A stretch of DNA of 64,000 nt. Origin: Modestobacter marinus. GTDB lineage: Bacteria; Actinomycetota; Actinomycetes; Mycobacteriales; Geodermatophilaceae. The translations under genes were made by a program, and so were the position numbers. The stretch is taken from NCBI RefSeq assembly GCF_011758655.1, contig NZ_JAAMPA010000001.1, positions 2,046,001 through 2,110,000 of the forward strand, in the 5' to 3' direction. The first letter of the stretch is position 1, and each line of letters begins with the position of its first letter. This document shows positions 10,614 to 22,638 of this stretch, one piece after another. Below the pieces are notes generated by a model. It ran no database searches. It was not told the origin of the DNA and was given only the letters and a program-made list of their open reading frames with translations.

Positions 10614-12289
10614 GCGACGTCCCCTGGCTGGTCCTGATGATCGTCGTCCCGGCGGTCGGCGCCGCCGTGGTCGCGGCGCTGCCGGCCGCCCGGGAGGCCC
10701 TGGCCCGCCGGCTCGCGCTGGCGGTGAGCCTGCTGGTGCTGCTGCTCGCCGTGCTGACCACCGTCGCCTTCGACCCCGACGGCGAGCGGTTCCAGCTGAC
10801 CACCTCGGTCGCCTGGATCCCCGACTTCGGGGTCGACTTCGCCCTCGGCGTCGACGGCATCGCGCTGTCGATGCTGCTGCTGATCGGCGTGCTGGTGCCG
10901 ATCGTGGTCGGCGCCTCCTGGCGGGACGCCCCGGTGCCCCGGCCGGGCCGCCCGGCGCGGTCGATGACCGCCTTCTGGGCGTGGCTGCTGCTGCTCGAGT
11001 CGCTGATGGTCGGGGTCTTCGCCGCCACCGACGTCTTCCTGTTCTACGTCTTCTTCGAGGCCATGCTCGTGCCGATGTACTTCCTGATCGGCAGCTTCGG
11101 CGGGGAGAACCGGCAGTACGCCGCGGTCAAGTTCTTCCTGTACAGCCTGCTCGGCGGCCTGGTCATGCTCGCCTCGGTGATCGGGCTGTACGTGGTCAGC
11201 AACTCCCAGCTGGGCGAGGGCACCTTCGCCTTCGACGCGCTGCGCCAGCTGGAGATCGACCCGAACGTGCAGAAGCTGCTCTTCGCCGGGTTCTTCCTCG
11301 CCTTCGCGATCAAGGCGCCGCTGGTGCCCTTCCACACCTGGCTGCCCGACTCCGGCGCCGAGGCCCCCATCGGCGGCGCCGTGCTCCTGGTCGGGGTGCT
11401 GGACAAGGTCGGCACCTTCGGCTTCCTGCGCTACTGCCTCCCGCTGTTCCCCGACGCCTCCCGCGACCTGGCCCCCTGGGTGCTGGTGCTCGCGGTCGCC
11501 GGGATCATCTACGCGGCACTGCTCGCCGTCGGGCAGAGCGACATGAAGCGGCTGGTGTCCTACACCTCGATCGCCCACTTCGGCTTCATCGCGCTGGGCA
11601 TCTTCGCCTTCACCACCGAGGCGGCCACCGGCGCGGTGCTCTACATGGTCAACCACGGCATCGCCACCGGCCTGCTGTTCATCGTCGTCGGCATGGTGAT
11701 CGCCCGCGGCGGCTCCCGGCAGATCCGCGACTACGGCGGGCTGGCCGCCAGGACGCCGGTGCTGGCCGGGGTCTTCCTGCTCGCCGGGCTGGCCTCCCTC
11801 GCGCTGCCGGGCACCAACAGCTTCGTCAGCGAGTTCCTGGTGCTCATCGGGGCGTTCCCGACCCGGCCGGTGTTCACGATCATCGCCACCGCCGGGATCG
11901 TGCTGGCCGCCCTCTACGTGCTGCTGATGTACCAGCGGGTCATGCACGGCCCGCCGCGCGGCGTGCTCCTGGCCGACACCGACGCCGACCCCGACGACCG
12001 CCCTGAGGACGGCGACCTGTCCGCCGGACCCGTCGGTGGGCCGCACGGCGCGACCGCCGTGCTCGACGCGCCGGTGCGGGCGCGGCTGCGGGCCGTCCGG
12101 GACCTGTCCGGGCGGGAGATCGCCGTCGTCACGCCGCTGGTCGCCCTGATCCTGGTGCTCGGGGTGTACCCGCAGCCGCTGATCGACCTGGTCAGCCCGG
12201 CGGTCGAGGCGACCATGACCGACATCGGCGTCGACCCCGGGGGCAGCACGCCGGCTGCACCGGGCACCGGGACCGGGGGGACCGACTGA
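10610..12289 (+). CDS. nuoM: NADH-quinone oxidoreductase subunit M
   Basis: This antiporter-like proton-pumping subunit (ND4 type) is 559 aa with about 14 membrane helices. Family markers include FFEAMLVPMYFLIG, KAPLVPFHTWLPDSGAEAP and QSDMKRLVSYTSIAHFGF, which contain the channel Glu and Lys residues. The GTG start is preceded by GGAGAGG. The stop shares bases with the nuoN ATG (TGATG). Confidence 0.96.
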   Translation: MSDVPWLVLMIVVPAVGAAVVAALPAAREALARRLALAVSLLVLLLAVLTTVAFDPDGERFQLTTSVAWIPDFGVDFALGVDGIALSMLLLIGVLVPIVVGASWRDAPVPRPGRPARSMTAFWAWLLLLESLMVGVFAATDVFLFYVFFEAMLVPMYFLIGSFGGENRQYAAVKFFLYSLLGGLVMLASVIGLYVVSNSQLGEGTFAFDALRQLEIDPNVQKLLFAGFFLAFAIKAPLVPFHTWLPDSGAEAPIGGAVLLVGVLDKVGTFGFLRYCLPLFPDASRDLAPWVLVLAVAGIIYAALLAVGQSDMKRLVSYTSIAHFGFIALGIFAFTTEAATGAVLYMVNHGIATGLLFIVVGMVIARGGSRQIRDYGGLAARTPVLAGVFLLAGLASLALPGTNSFVSEFLVLIGAFPTRPVFTIIATAGIVLAALYVLLMYQRVMHGPPRGVLLADTDADPDDRPEDGDLSAGPVGGPHGATAVLDAPVRARLRAVRDLSGREIAVVTPLVALILVLGVYPQPLIDLVSPAVEATMTDIGVDPGGSTPAAPGTGTGGTD

Positions 12290-13833
12290 TGGGCGCCATC
12301 GAGGCACCGGACCTGTCCTACGCAGCGCTCGCACCGCTGCTGTTCGTCTTCGGTGCCGCCTGCGTCGGCGTCCTGGTCGAGGCGTTCGCGCCGCGGTCCG
12401 TGCGCCACCCCGTGCAGGTGGCGATCGCCCTGGTCGGCACGGTCGGGGCCCTGGTCGCCACGCTGCTGCTGGCCGGCACCGAGGACGTCACCGCCGGCGG
12501 GGCGCTGGCCGTCGACGGGCCGGCGCTGTTCCTGCAGGGGACGATCGCCGTCCTGGGCGCGCTGTCGGTCCTGCTGTTCAGCGAGCGCGCCCTGGACCCG
12601 GCCCGCTCGGCGTTCGTCGCCGCCGCCGCGGTGCCGGCCGGCAGCGTCCGGGACCGCGAACTGGCCACCTCCGAGCGGGTGCAGACCGAGGTATACCCGC
12701 TGGCCACCTTCGCCATCGGCGGCATGATGCTGTTCACCGCCGCCAACGACCTGCTGATCATGTTCGTGGCGCTGGAGGTGCTCAGCCTGCCGCTGTACCT
12801 GATGTGCGGGCTCGCCCGCCGCCGGCGGCTGCTGTCCCAGGAGGCGGCGGTCAAGTACTTCCTGCTCGGCGCCTTCGCCTCGGCGTTCTTCCTGTACGGG
12901 CTCGCCCTCGTCTACGGGGCGACCGGCAGCGTGCGGCTGTCCGACGTGCGGGTGGCCGTGGTGACCGAGGGCGGCGGCGCCCTGATGGTGCTCGGGCTGG
13001 GCCTGCTCGTGGTCGGGCTGATGTTCAAGGCCAGCGTCGCGCCGTTCCACAGCTGGACCCCCGACGTCTACCAGGGCGCCCCCACCGCGGTGACCGCCTT
13101 CATGGCCGCGGCCACCAAGGTCGCCGCCTTCGGGGCGGTGCTGCGGCTGCTCTACGTCGCCTTCGGCACCGCCGACTGGACCTGGCGGCCGCTGGTCTAC
13201 GCCCTGGCGATCGCCTCCATGGTGGTCGGCGCGGTGCTCGGGCTCACCCAGACCGACGTCAAGCGGATGCTGGCCTACTCCTCGATCGCCCACGCCGGCT
13301 TCCTGCTCACCGGGGTCATCGGCCTCGGCCCGGACGGCACCGGCTACGGGCTGGCCGCGACCATGTTCTACCTGGTCACCTACGGCCTGACGACGCTCGG
13401 CGCGTTCGGGCTGGTCACCCTCGTCCGGGACGGCGACGGCGAGGCCACCCACCTCGCCCAGTGGGCCGGCCTGGCCCAGCGCTCCCCGCTCGTCGCCGCA
13501 CTGATGACCTTCTTCCTGCTCGCGCTCGCCGGCATCCCGCTCACCAGCGGGTTCACCGGCAAGTTCGCCGTCTTCCGGGCCGCGATCGAGGCCGGGGCCT
13601 GGCCGCTGGCCCTCGTCGCGCTGGTCGCCAGTGCGATCGCGGCGTTCTTCTACCTGCGGGTGGTCGTGCTCATGTACTTCTCCGACCCCGCGCCCGACGG
13701 CCCCACCGTCGGCGTCCCCGGCATGCCGACCACGATCGTGCTCGCGGTCACCGCGGCGGCCACGCTGGTGCTCGGCGTCCTGCCCGGGGCGGTGCTCGAG
13801 CTGGCCGAGTCGGCCGCCGTGTTCGTCGGCTGA
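12289..13833 (+). CDS. nuoN: NADH-quinone oxidoreductase subunit N
   Basis: This ND2-type antiporter-like subunit (514 aa) is the last gene of the nuo operon. Conserved segments are FVALEVLSLPLYLM, FKASVAPFHSWTPDVYQGAP and QTDVKRMLAYSSIAHAGF. A hydrophilic insertion at about residues 105-130 links early helices. The following gene is not coupled: 74 bases separate it from the isoprenoid gene. Confidence 0.96.
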   Translation: MGAIEAPDLSYAALAPLLFVFGAACVGVLVEAFAPRSVRHPVQVAIALVGTVGALVATLLLAGTEDVTAGGALAVDGPALFLQGTIAVLGALSVLLFSERALDPARSAFVAAAAVPAGSVRDRELATSERVQTEVYPLATFAIGGMMLFTAANDLLIMFVALEVLSLPLYLMCGLARRRRLLSQEAAVKYFLLGAFASAFFLYGLALVYGATGSVRLSDVRVAVVTEGGGALMVLGLGLLVVGLMFKASVAPFHSWTPDVYQGAPTAVTAFMAAATKVAAFGAVLRLLYVAFGTADWTWRPLVYALAIASMVVGAVLGLTQTDVKRMLAYSSIAHAGFLLTGVIGLGPDGTGYGLAATMFYLVTYGLTTLGAFGLVTLVRDGDGEATHLAQWAGLAQRSPLVAALMTFFLLALAGIPLTSGFTGKFAVFRAAIEAGAWPLALVALVASAIAAFFYLRVVVLMYFSDPAPDGPTVGVPGMPTTIVLAVTAAATLVLGVLPGAVLELAESAAVFVG

Positions 13834-13846
13834 CCGGCTCCGCGCG

Positions 13847-13877
13847 CCCCGGCCGGCGGCAGGCCGGTGCGCCGGGG
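13847..13877 (+). terminator. Possible nuo operon terminator hairpin
   Basis: CCCCGGC (13847-13853) can pair with GCCGGGG (13871-13877), with further GC pairing inside the loop. There is no U-tract. It lies 14 bases after the nuoN stop and before the next promoter-like element. Confidence 0.4.
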
Positions 13878-13892
13878 GTCGTGCACGGCGGC

Positions 13893-13898
13893 TATCTT
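13893..13898 (+). promoter_or_regulatory. Candidate -10 element, possibly giving a leaderless mRNA
   Basis: TATCTT fits the actinobacterial TANNNT -10. The expected transcription start, 6-8 bases downstream, falls almost on the ATG at 13908, and there is no Shine-Dalgarno sequence between them. A leaderless transcript for the polyprenyl synthase is therefore plausible. No good -35 is visible. Confidence 0.4.
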
Positions 13899-13907
13899 CG
13901 TCGGTTG

Positions 13908-14984
13908 ATGACCGGAGCCGGCACCACCAGCCCCCAGGGCGGCGGACGCGACCCCCAGCGTGAGGGCCAGTCGTGGCACCGGCCCGCGAGCCCGGCCTCG
14001 ACGATCGGCCCCTGGCTCCCCGACGGCGAGCTCGGCGAGGCGCTGTCCGACGGGCTGGCGCGGGTGGAAGCCCGGCTGGCCGCCTCGGTCGCCAGCGAGC
14101 ACGCGTTCGTGAACGAGGCCGCCGGCCACCTGATGGCCGCCGGGGGCAAGCGGTTCCGGCCGCTGCTGGCGCTGCTCGCCGCCCAGCTCGGCGACGCGGA
14201 CGCCCCCGAGGTGGTCGACGCGGCCGTCGTCTGCGAGCTGACCCACCTGGCCACGCTCTACCACGACGACGTGATGGACGAGGCCTCCGTCCGCCGGGGC
14301 GCCCCCAGCGCCAACAGCCGCTGGACCAACAGCGTCGCCATCCTGACCGGCGACTTCCTCTTCGCCCGGGCGTCGGACCTGCTGGCCGACCTCGGCCCGG
14401 AGGCCGTCCGGGTGCAGGCCCGGACGTTCGAGCGGCTGGTCACCGGCCAGCTGCGCGAGACGGTGGGCGCCCAGCCGGGCGAGGACGCCGTCGACCACCA
14501 CCTCGGGGTGCTGGCCGACAAGACCGGGTCACTGGTGGCCACCTCCGCCCGCTTCGGCGCCTCGTTCGCCGGTGCCGCGCCGGAGCTCGTCACGGCGCTC
14601 ACCGCGTTCGGCGAGGAGGTCGGGGTGGCCTTCCAGCTCTCCGACGACCTGATCGACATCGTCAGCGAGGGCGGGGTGTCCGGGAAGCGGCCCGGCACCG
14701 ACCTGCGCGAGGGGATCGCCACCCTGCCGGTGCTGTTCGCCCTCGCCGGCGACGACCCGGCCGAGGCCCGGCTCCGCGAGCTGGTGGCGGGCCCGGTCGT
14801 CGACGACGCCGAGCACGCCGAGGCGCTCGCCCTGCTGCGCAGCTCCACCTCGCTGGCCCGGGCGACCGCGGTGCTCGGCGAGTACGCCGACCGCGCCCGG
14901 AACCGGTTGACGGCGGTGCCCGACGGCCCGGTGCGCGAGGCGCTGTCCGGGCTGTGCACGTACGTGGTGACCCGCACCAGCTGA
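13908..14984 (+). CDS. Polyprenyl diphosphate synthase (trans-isoprenyl chain elongation)
   Basis: This all-helical trans-prenyltransferase elongates allylic diphosphates with isopentenyl diphosphate. The first aspartate-rich motif is DDVMD (residues 120-124), preceded by the GGKRFRP substrate-binding motif near 79-85. The second is DDLID (246-250). The GTDLREGIATLPVL segment is typical of long-chain synthases. Position directly after the nuo genes suggests the product feeds the menaquinone side chain, but chain length cannot be read from sequence. The first 30 or so residues are non-conserved and the ATG may be leaderless. Length is 358 aa. Confidence 0.9.
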   Translation: MTGAGTTSPQGGGRDPQREGQSWHRPASPASTIGPWLPDGELGEALSDGLARVEARLAASVASEHAFVNEAAGHLMAAGGKRFRPLLALLAAQLGDADAPEVVDAAVVCELTHLATLYHDDVMDEASVRRGAPSANSRWTNSVAILTGDFLFARASDLLADLGPEAVRVQARTFERLVTGQLRETVGAQPGEDAVDHHLGVLADKTGSLVATSARFGASFAGAAPELVTALTAFGEEVGVAFQLSDDLIDIVSEGGVSGKRPGTDLREGIATLPVLFALAGDDPAEARLRELVAGPVVDDAEHAEALALLRSSTSLARATAVLGEYADRARNRLTAVPDGPVREALSGLCTYVVTRTS

Positions 14985-15018
14985 GCCGTTCGGCCTGATC
15001 GGGGGCATCCTGAGGAGG

Positions 15019-16191
15019 ATGACCCGACGCTCCTGGGTGGCGCTGCCCCCGCTCCTGCTGCTCGCCGCCTGCGGTTCCGCCGACCCCGGTGCGGACGACG
15101 CCGGCGCGGCCCCGGCGCCGGTGTCCGCACCCGCCGGTGCTCCTGAGCTGGAGGTCGAGGTCGTGCTCGACGGGCTGGACCACCCCTGGGACGTCGCCCA
15201 GGCACCCGACGGCACCCTGCTGGTCGACGAGCGCGCCGGCGGCCTGACCGCGGTGCTGCCCGACGGCGAGGCGCGCACGCTGGACGCGGACTTCGACGAC
15301 CTCTTCGCCGAGGGGGAGACCGGTCTGATGGGTCTCGCCCTGGACCCCGCCTTCGCCGACAACCGGCGCTTCTACACCTGCCAGGGCGTGGAGTCCGCCG
15401 ACGGCGCCGAGATCCAGGTGATCGCCTGGACCGTGGACGAGGGGTGGACCACCGCCACCCGGGTCGCCGACCCGCTGCTGGGCGGCATCCCGGTGAACGC
15501 CGAGAGCGGCCGGCACGGCGGGTGCCGGGTCGAGTTCGGCCCCGACGGTGCGCTGTTCATCGGCACCGGGGACAACGCCGTCGGCACGAACCCGCAGGAC
15601 CTCGGCTCACTCGCCGGCAAGGTCCTCCGGATCGACCCGCAGACGGGAGAGGCCCTGCCGGACAACCCGTTCACCGACGAGGACGCCGCCGACCGGGTCT
15701 TCACCTACGGGCACCGCAACGTGCAGGGCCTCGCCGTGCGCCCCGGCACCGGACAGGTGTACTCCGTCGAGCACGGACCGGACCGGGACGACGAGGTGAA
15801 CCTGCTGCAGCCGGGGGCCGACCTCGGCTGGGACCCGGTCGGGGCGGGCAGCTACGACGAGAGCGTGCCGATGACCGCCCCCGGGGCCGTGCCCGCCGTC
15901 TGGTCCTCCGGCGACCCGACCATCGCCCCCTCCGGCGCGACGTTCCTGGACGGGGACGCCTGGGGGGACTACGACGGGCTGCTGGTGATCGGCGTGCAGA
16001 AGGACACCGGCGTCCTCGCGCTCCGGCTGACCGAGGACGGCGAGCTCGTCGAGTCCTTCCGGCTGCCCGAGCTCGAGGACGCCCACGGCCGCATCCGCAC
16101 CCCCGTCCAGGGCGAGGACGGCGCGCTCTACGTCACCACCGACAACGGCGACGGCGAGGACCAGCTGCTCCGGGTCACCCCGGCCGGCTGA
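15019..16191 (+). CDS. PQQ-dependent-type sugar dehydrogenase (glucose/sorbosone dehydrogenase family), lipoprotein
   Basis: A signal peptide with twin arginines (MTRRSWVAL) and a lipobox LLAAC (Cys18) predicts an exported, membrane-anchored lipoprotein. The mature part is a six-bladed beta-propeller of the soluble aldose dehydrogenase (YliI-like) family. Markers are GLDHPWDVAQAPDGTLLV, GLMGLALDP, a GHRNVQGLA motif and SVEHGPDRDDEVN. The family oxidises sugars at a PQQ cofactor. No PQQ biosynthesis gene is in the window, so the cofactor source is unknown. AGGAGG directly abuts the ATG with no spacer, so initiation may be unusual. It overlaps the convergent PNPOx-family gene by 17 bases. Confidence 0.85.
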   Translation: MTRRSWVALPPLLLLAACGSADPGADDAGAAPAPVSAPAGAPELEVEVVLDGLDHPWDVAQAPDGTLLVDERAGGLTAVLPDGEARTLDADFDDLFAEGETGLMGLALDPAFADNRRFYTCQGVESADGAEIQVIAWTVDEGWTTATRVADPLLGGIPVNAESGRHGGCRVEFGPDGALFIGTGDNAVGTNPQDLGSLAGKVLRIDPQTGEALPDNPFTDEDAADRVFTYGHRNVQGLAVRPGTGQVYSVEHGPDRDDEVNLLQPGADLGWDPVGAGSYDESVPMTAPGAVPAVWSSGDPTIAPSGATFLDGDAWGDYDGLLVIGVQKDTGVLALRLTEDGELVESFRLPELEDAHGRIRTPVQGEDGALYVTTDNGDGEDQLLRVTPAG

Positions 16192-16861
16192 GCGAGCGGT
16201 CCCGGACGCGGGGCGGCACCGGAACCCCCGCCGGGAGCAGCGGATCGGGCTCCGGCTCGCCCAGCACGGTGCGCAGCGGCAGCACCCCCGCCCACACCGG
16301 CGACGGCCCGGCATCGGCCGCCAGGTCGCGCTCGTCGTCCCCGGGCGGGCCGGTGCGCACCTTCAGGCTCGCCTCGGCGAGGTCCAGCGCCAGGACGGCG
16401 GTGGCGGCCAGCTCCCGGCGGTCCGGCTGGCGGGTCGCCGTCCAGGAGCCCGGCGCCAGCTGCTCGGTCAGCGCGGCCAGCGCCCGCAGCCGCTCCTCGG
16501 GGTCGGTGACCAGCTGCGCGGTGCCGTGCACGACCGCACACCGGTAGTTCATCGAGTGGTGGAAGGACGAGCGCGCGTAGACGACGCCGTCGACGTGCGT
16601 GACGGTGAAGGCCACCGGGCTCCCGGTGGCGGCGGCGCGCAGCGTGGCGGCGCCGGTGGAGCCGTGCAGGTAGAGGGTGTCGCCGACCCGGCCGTACCCG
16701 GTGGGCAGCACCACCGGCGCGCCGTCGAGCACGACGCCCAGGTGACCGACGAGCCCGGCGTCCAGCACCGCGTACAGCTCGGCGCGGTCGGTGCGGGCCC
16801 GCCGGGCGCCACGGCGGATGGTGCTGCGAGCGGTGGGGGAGAGCGGGGTCGCGACGTCCAT
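16175..16861 (-). CDS. Pyridoxamine 5'-phosphate oxidase-family flavin-binding protein
   Basis: This 228-aa protein has the split-barrel FMN-binding fold of the Pyridox_ox_2 type. Its markers are LPTGYGRVGDTLYLHGSTG and ARSSFHHSMNYRCAVVHGTA. These proteins bind FMN or related flavins; substrates are mostly unknown, and it is not a canonical PdxH. It is divergent from a MocR-type regulator, a common actinobacterial pairing that suggests PLP- or vitamin-B6-linked control. The start used is the ATG beginning MDVATPL; another in-frame ATG lies at 16903. The 3' end overlaps the sugar dehydrogenase gene tail to tail. Confidence 0.88.
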   Translation of the reverse strand: MDVATPLSPTARSTIRRGARRARTDRAELYAVLDAGLVGHLGVVLDGAPVVLPTGYGRVGDTLYLHGSTGAATLRAAATGSPVAFTVTHVDGVVYARSSFHHSMNYRCAVVHGTAQLVTDPEERLRALAALTEQLAPGSWTATRQPDRRELAATAVLALDLAEASLKVRTGPPGDDERDLAADAGPSPVWAGVLPLRTVLGEPEPDPLLPAGVPVPPRVRDRSLSRPG

Positions 16862-16897
16862 GACCCCAACCTGCTGCACGCCGTGGCATCCTCCAAG

Positions 16898-16934
16898 GGC
16901 CATTCCGCCGCTTTTCCACCAGGCCACTCGCCGC
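16898..16934. promoter_or_regulatory. Candidate MocR operator (direct repeat)
   Basis: Two similar blocks, GGCCATTCCGCCGC at 16898 and GGCCACTCGCCGCC at 16922, are arranged as a direct repeat 24 bases apart in the divergent promoter region. MocR/PdxR-family regulators are known to bind direct repeats spaced about two helical turns. Assignment is by position and symmetry only. Confidence 0.3.
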
Positions 16935-16996
16935 CGGTCTCCCGCCGGGGCCGCTCGCCGGGGGAGCGCCTTCGACCGGTCCACCGGAGGTGTCTG

Positions 16997-18367
16997 CTGA
17001 TCGACGTCCCACCCGTCGTCCTCGACCGGGCGGCCGCGCGGCCGCTGTCGGTGCAGCTGGCCGACGGGCTCCGCCAGGCCGCCGTGTCCGGGGCGTTGCG
17101 CCCCGGCGACCGGCTGCCGTCCACCCGGGAGCTGGCCGTGGCCCTGCGGGTCAGCCGGACGGTCACCGCCGCCGCCTACGACCAGTTGCTGGCCGAGGGG
17201 TGGGCCGCCGGGCGTCGCGGGGTGGGCACGTTCGTGACCGGGTCGGTGACGACCCCGCCGACGACCACCCGCCCCGCCCTGGTCGCGTCGCCGGCGGGGC
17301 CCCCGCTCGTCGACCTCCGGGCCGGGACGCCCTGCCTCGAGGTGCTCGACCAGACGGCCTGGCGGCGTGCCTGGCGCGCCGCCGGCGACAACGCGCCCGA
17401 TGCCACCGCCGAGTCGGCCGGGGACCCGGCCTTCCGCGCCGCCGTCGCCGAGCACCTGCTGCGCCACCGAGGCCTGTCGGTCACCGCAGCCGACGTGCTG
17501 GCCACGTCCGGCACCTCCGCCGCCGTCGCCGAGGTCGCCCGCGTCCTGCCCCCGGGCAGCCGGGTCGGGGTGGAGGACCCGGGGTACCAGCGGGTCGTCG
17601 GTGCCCTGGTGGACGCCGGGGTGGAGCCGGTGCCCGTCCCGGTCGACCGCGACGGGCTGGTGGTCGACGCGCTGCCGGCCGGGTTGGCCGCCGTCTACTG
17701 CACCCCGGCCCACCAGTACCCGCTCGGTCTGCGGATGTCGGCGGCCCGCCGGCTGGCCCTCGTCGCCCGCGCCCGCACCGAGGGCTGGTGGGTGCTCGAG
17801 GACGACTACGACGGCGAGCTGCGCTACGACGTCGCGCCGCTGCCGCTGCTCGGCGCCCTCGGGCCGGACGTCGTGGTGCACCTCGGCACCACCAGCAAGA
17901 TCGTGAGCCCCACCCTGGGCGTCGGCTGGCTGGTGGCGCCACCGGGCCTGCGCGCCGACCTGCTCACCCGGCGGACCACCACGGGCACCCGTCCGGCCCG
18001 GGCCGGTCAACGGGTCCTCGCCGCGCTGGCGGCCTCCGGCGACCTCGCCCGGCACCTGCGGCGGTTGCGGCGGGAGCTCGCCGGCCGGCGGGCGGAGGTG
18101 CTCGCGGCGGTGACGGCGGCCGGCTGCGTGGCGGAGGGGGACCCCGCCGGAGCGCACGTCGTGGTGTCGCTGCCGGATCCCACGGTGGAGGAGGCGCTCA
18201 CGGCCGCAGCTGCGGGCCGAGGGGTGGCCCTGGACGGGCTGGGGCGCCACCACCTGAACGGCGCCGCCGGGTACCGCGCCGGGCTGGTGCTCGGGTTCGC
18301 GCACCCCAGCCGGGCCGAGCTGTCCGGGGCCCTGAGGGTGCTCACCGAGCTGCTCCGGGAGGCCTGA
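16997..18367 (+). CDS. MocR/PdxR-type GntR regulator with aminotransferase-like domain
   Basis: The N-terminal GntR winged helix (residues about 10-75: PLSVQLADGLRQAAVSG, then GDRLPSTRELAVALRVSRTV) is followed by a class-I aminotransferase fold. The PLP lysine is in TTSKIVSPTLGVGW (about K301). MocR proteins sense PLP or a derivative and usually control the adjacent gene, here the divergent PNPOx-family gene. No ATG, GTG or TTG in frame gives the expected N terminus: the nearest upstream is GTG 16883, only 22 bases from the divergent ATG, and the next is GTG 17050 inside the DNA-binding domain. A CTG at 16997 lies 6 bases after GGAGG and gives a normal 456 aa, so I favour CTG; the start is uncertain. 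Confidence 0.85.
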   Translation: MIDVPPVVLDRAAARPLSVQLADGLRQAAVSGALRPGDRLPSTRELAVALRVSRTVTAAAYDQLLAEGWAAGRRGVGTFVTGSVTTPPTTTRPALVASPAGPPLVDLRAGTPCLEVLDQTAWRRAWRAAGDNAPDATAESAGDPAFRAAVAEHLLRHRGLSVTAADVLATSGTSAAVAEVARVLPPGSRVGVEDPGYQRVVGALVDAGVEPVPVPVDRDGLVVDALPAGLAAVYCTPAHQYPLGLRMSAARRLALVARARTEGWWVLEDDYDGELRYDVAPLPLLGALGPDVVVHLGTTSKIVSPTLGVGWLVAPPGLRADLLTRRTTTGTRPARAGQRVLAALAASGDLARHLRRLRRELAGRRAEVLAAVTAAGCVAEGDPAGAHVVVSLPDPTVEEALTAAAAGRGVALDGLGRHHLNGAAGYRAGLVLGFAHPSRAELSGALRVLTELLREA

Positions 18368-18370
18368 AGA

Positions 18371-18413
18371 CGCCGGTGGCCGGCGGACCTGACAGGTCCG
18401 CCGGCCACCGGCG
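18371..18413. terminator. Bidirectional terminator between mocR and korB
   Basis: A perfect 20-bp inverted repeat (18371-18390 and 18394-18413) with a 3-base GAC loop lies between the convergent stops. There is no U-tract, as is usual in high-GC actinobacteria. Confidence 0.8.
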
Positions 18414-18431
18414 TTCAGCGTTCGAGCGGGA

Positions 18432-21580
<3,149 letters not shown>

Positions 21581-21737
21581 GTGTGAGGTACCTCCGACCC
21601 GCCAGGCTACGTGCGCGCCGCGCCGGGGGACCCGCTCGGCGGCCGACGTGAGCGAAGCCACACAGGGTCGGCTCACCTCACAGGCGGGCCCCAGCCGCCG
21701 GGGGAACGGGGATCGGGCCGAAGGCGTTCTACCGCTC

Positions 21738-22601
21738 GTGCAACGCTGGAACAACGGTCTGAAGACCGCCGTGCTGCTCGGCCTGATGGCCGGCGCCATC
21801 TTGCTGGTCGGCAGCTTCTTCGGCCGCGGTGGGCTCTTCATCGCCCTGGTGGTCGCCCTCGGGGTCAACGGCTGGGCGTACTTCAACTCCGACAAGCTGG
21901 CGTTGCGGGCGATGCGAGCCTTCCCGGTCACCGAGACCCAGGCGCCGCAGCTGTACGCGATCGTGCGCGAGCTGGCCACCGAGGCCCGGCAGCCGATGCC
22001 CCGGCTCTACGTCAGCCCGACCAACCAGCCGAACGCCTTCGCCACCGGCCGCAACCCGCGCAACGCCGCGGTCTGCTGCACCCAGGGCATCCTCGAGCTG
22101 CTGGATCGCCGGGAGCTGCGCGGGGTGCTCGCCCACGAGCTCTCGCACGTCTACAACCGCGACATCCTGATCAGCTCGGTGGCCGGCGCCATGGCCACGG
22201 TGATCACCTACCTGGCGCACATGGCGATGTTCGCCTCGCTGTTCGGCGGCCGCTCCGAGGACCGGCAGGGCGGCGGGCTCGGCGGCCTGCTGCTGGTCTT
22301 CCTCGGCCCGGTCGCCGCCGGCCTGGTCCAGATGGCGGTCAGCCGCAGCCGGGAGTACCAGGCCGACGCCTCCGGCGCGCAGCTCAGCTCCGACCCGCTG
22401 GCGCTGGCCAGCGCGCTGTCCAAGCTCGAGCGCGGTGTGGCCGCCCGGCCGCTGCCGCAGGACGACCGGCTGGTGACCCAGAGCCACCTGATGATCGCCA
22501 ACCCGTTCCGCGGCCAGGGCATGGCGTCGATGTTCGCCACCCACCCGCCGATGGCCGAGCGCATCGCCCGGCTGCAGCAGATGGCCCGCGAGCTGGGCTG
22601 A
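21738..22601 (+). CDS. htpX: HtpX-like membrane zinc metalloprotease
   Basis: This is a 287-aa M48-family membrane protease involved in quality control of membrane proteins. Two N-terminal helices lie at about residues 10-50. The zinc-binding HELSH is at 133-137 and the third zinc ligand is in [11 protein letters not shown]. Two further helices lie between about 148 and 200. The conserved [15 protein letters not shown] segment is present. The start is GTG at 21738, giving the standard N terminus ([10 protein letters not shown]). Confidence 0.93.
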   Translation: MQRWNNGLKTAVLLGLMAGAILLVGSFFGRGGLFIALVVALGVNGWAYFNSDKLALRAMRAFPVTETQAPQLYAIVRELATEARQPMPRLYVSPTNQPNAFATGRNPRNAAVCCTQGILELLDRRELRGVLAHELSHVYNRDILISSVAGAMATVITYLAHMAMFASLFGGRSEDRQGGGLGGLLLVFLGPVAAGLVQMAVSRSREYQADASGAQLSSDPLALASALSKLERGVAARPLPQDDRLVTQSHLMIANPFRGQGMASMFATHPPMAERIARLQQMARELG

Positions 22602-22630
22602 CGGCCCCCACGCCGGGGCGCGGGGGCCGT
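22601..22630. terminator. Terminator hairpin between htpX and yajQ
   Basis: ACGGCCCCC (22601-22609) pairs with GGGGGCCGT (22622-22630). It lies between the convergent htpX and yajQ stops and could serve both. Confidence 0.7.
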
Positions 22631-22638
22631 GCCTCAGC

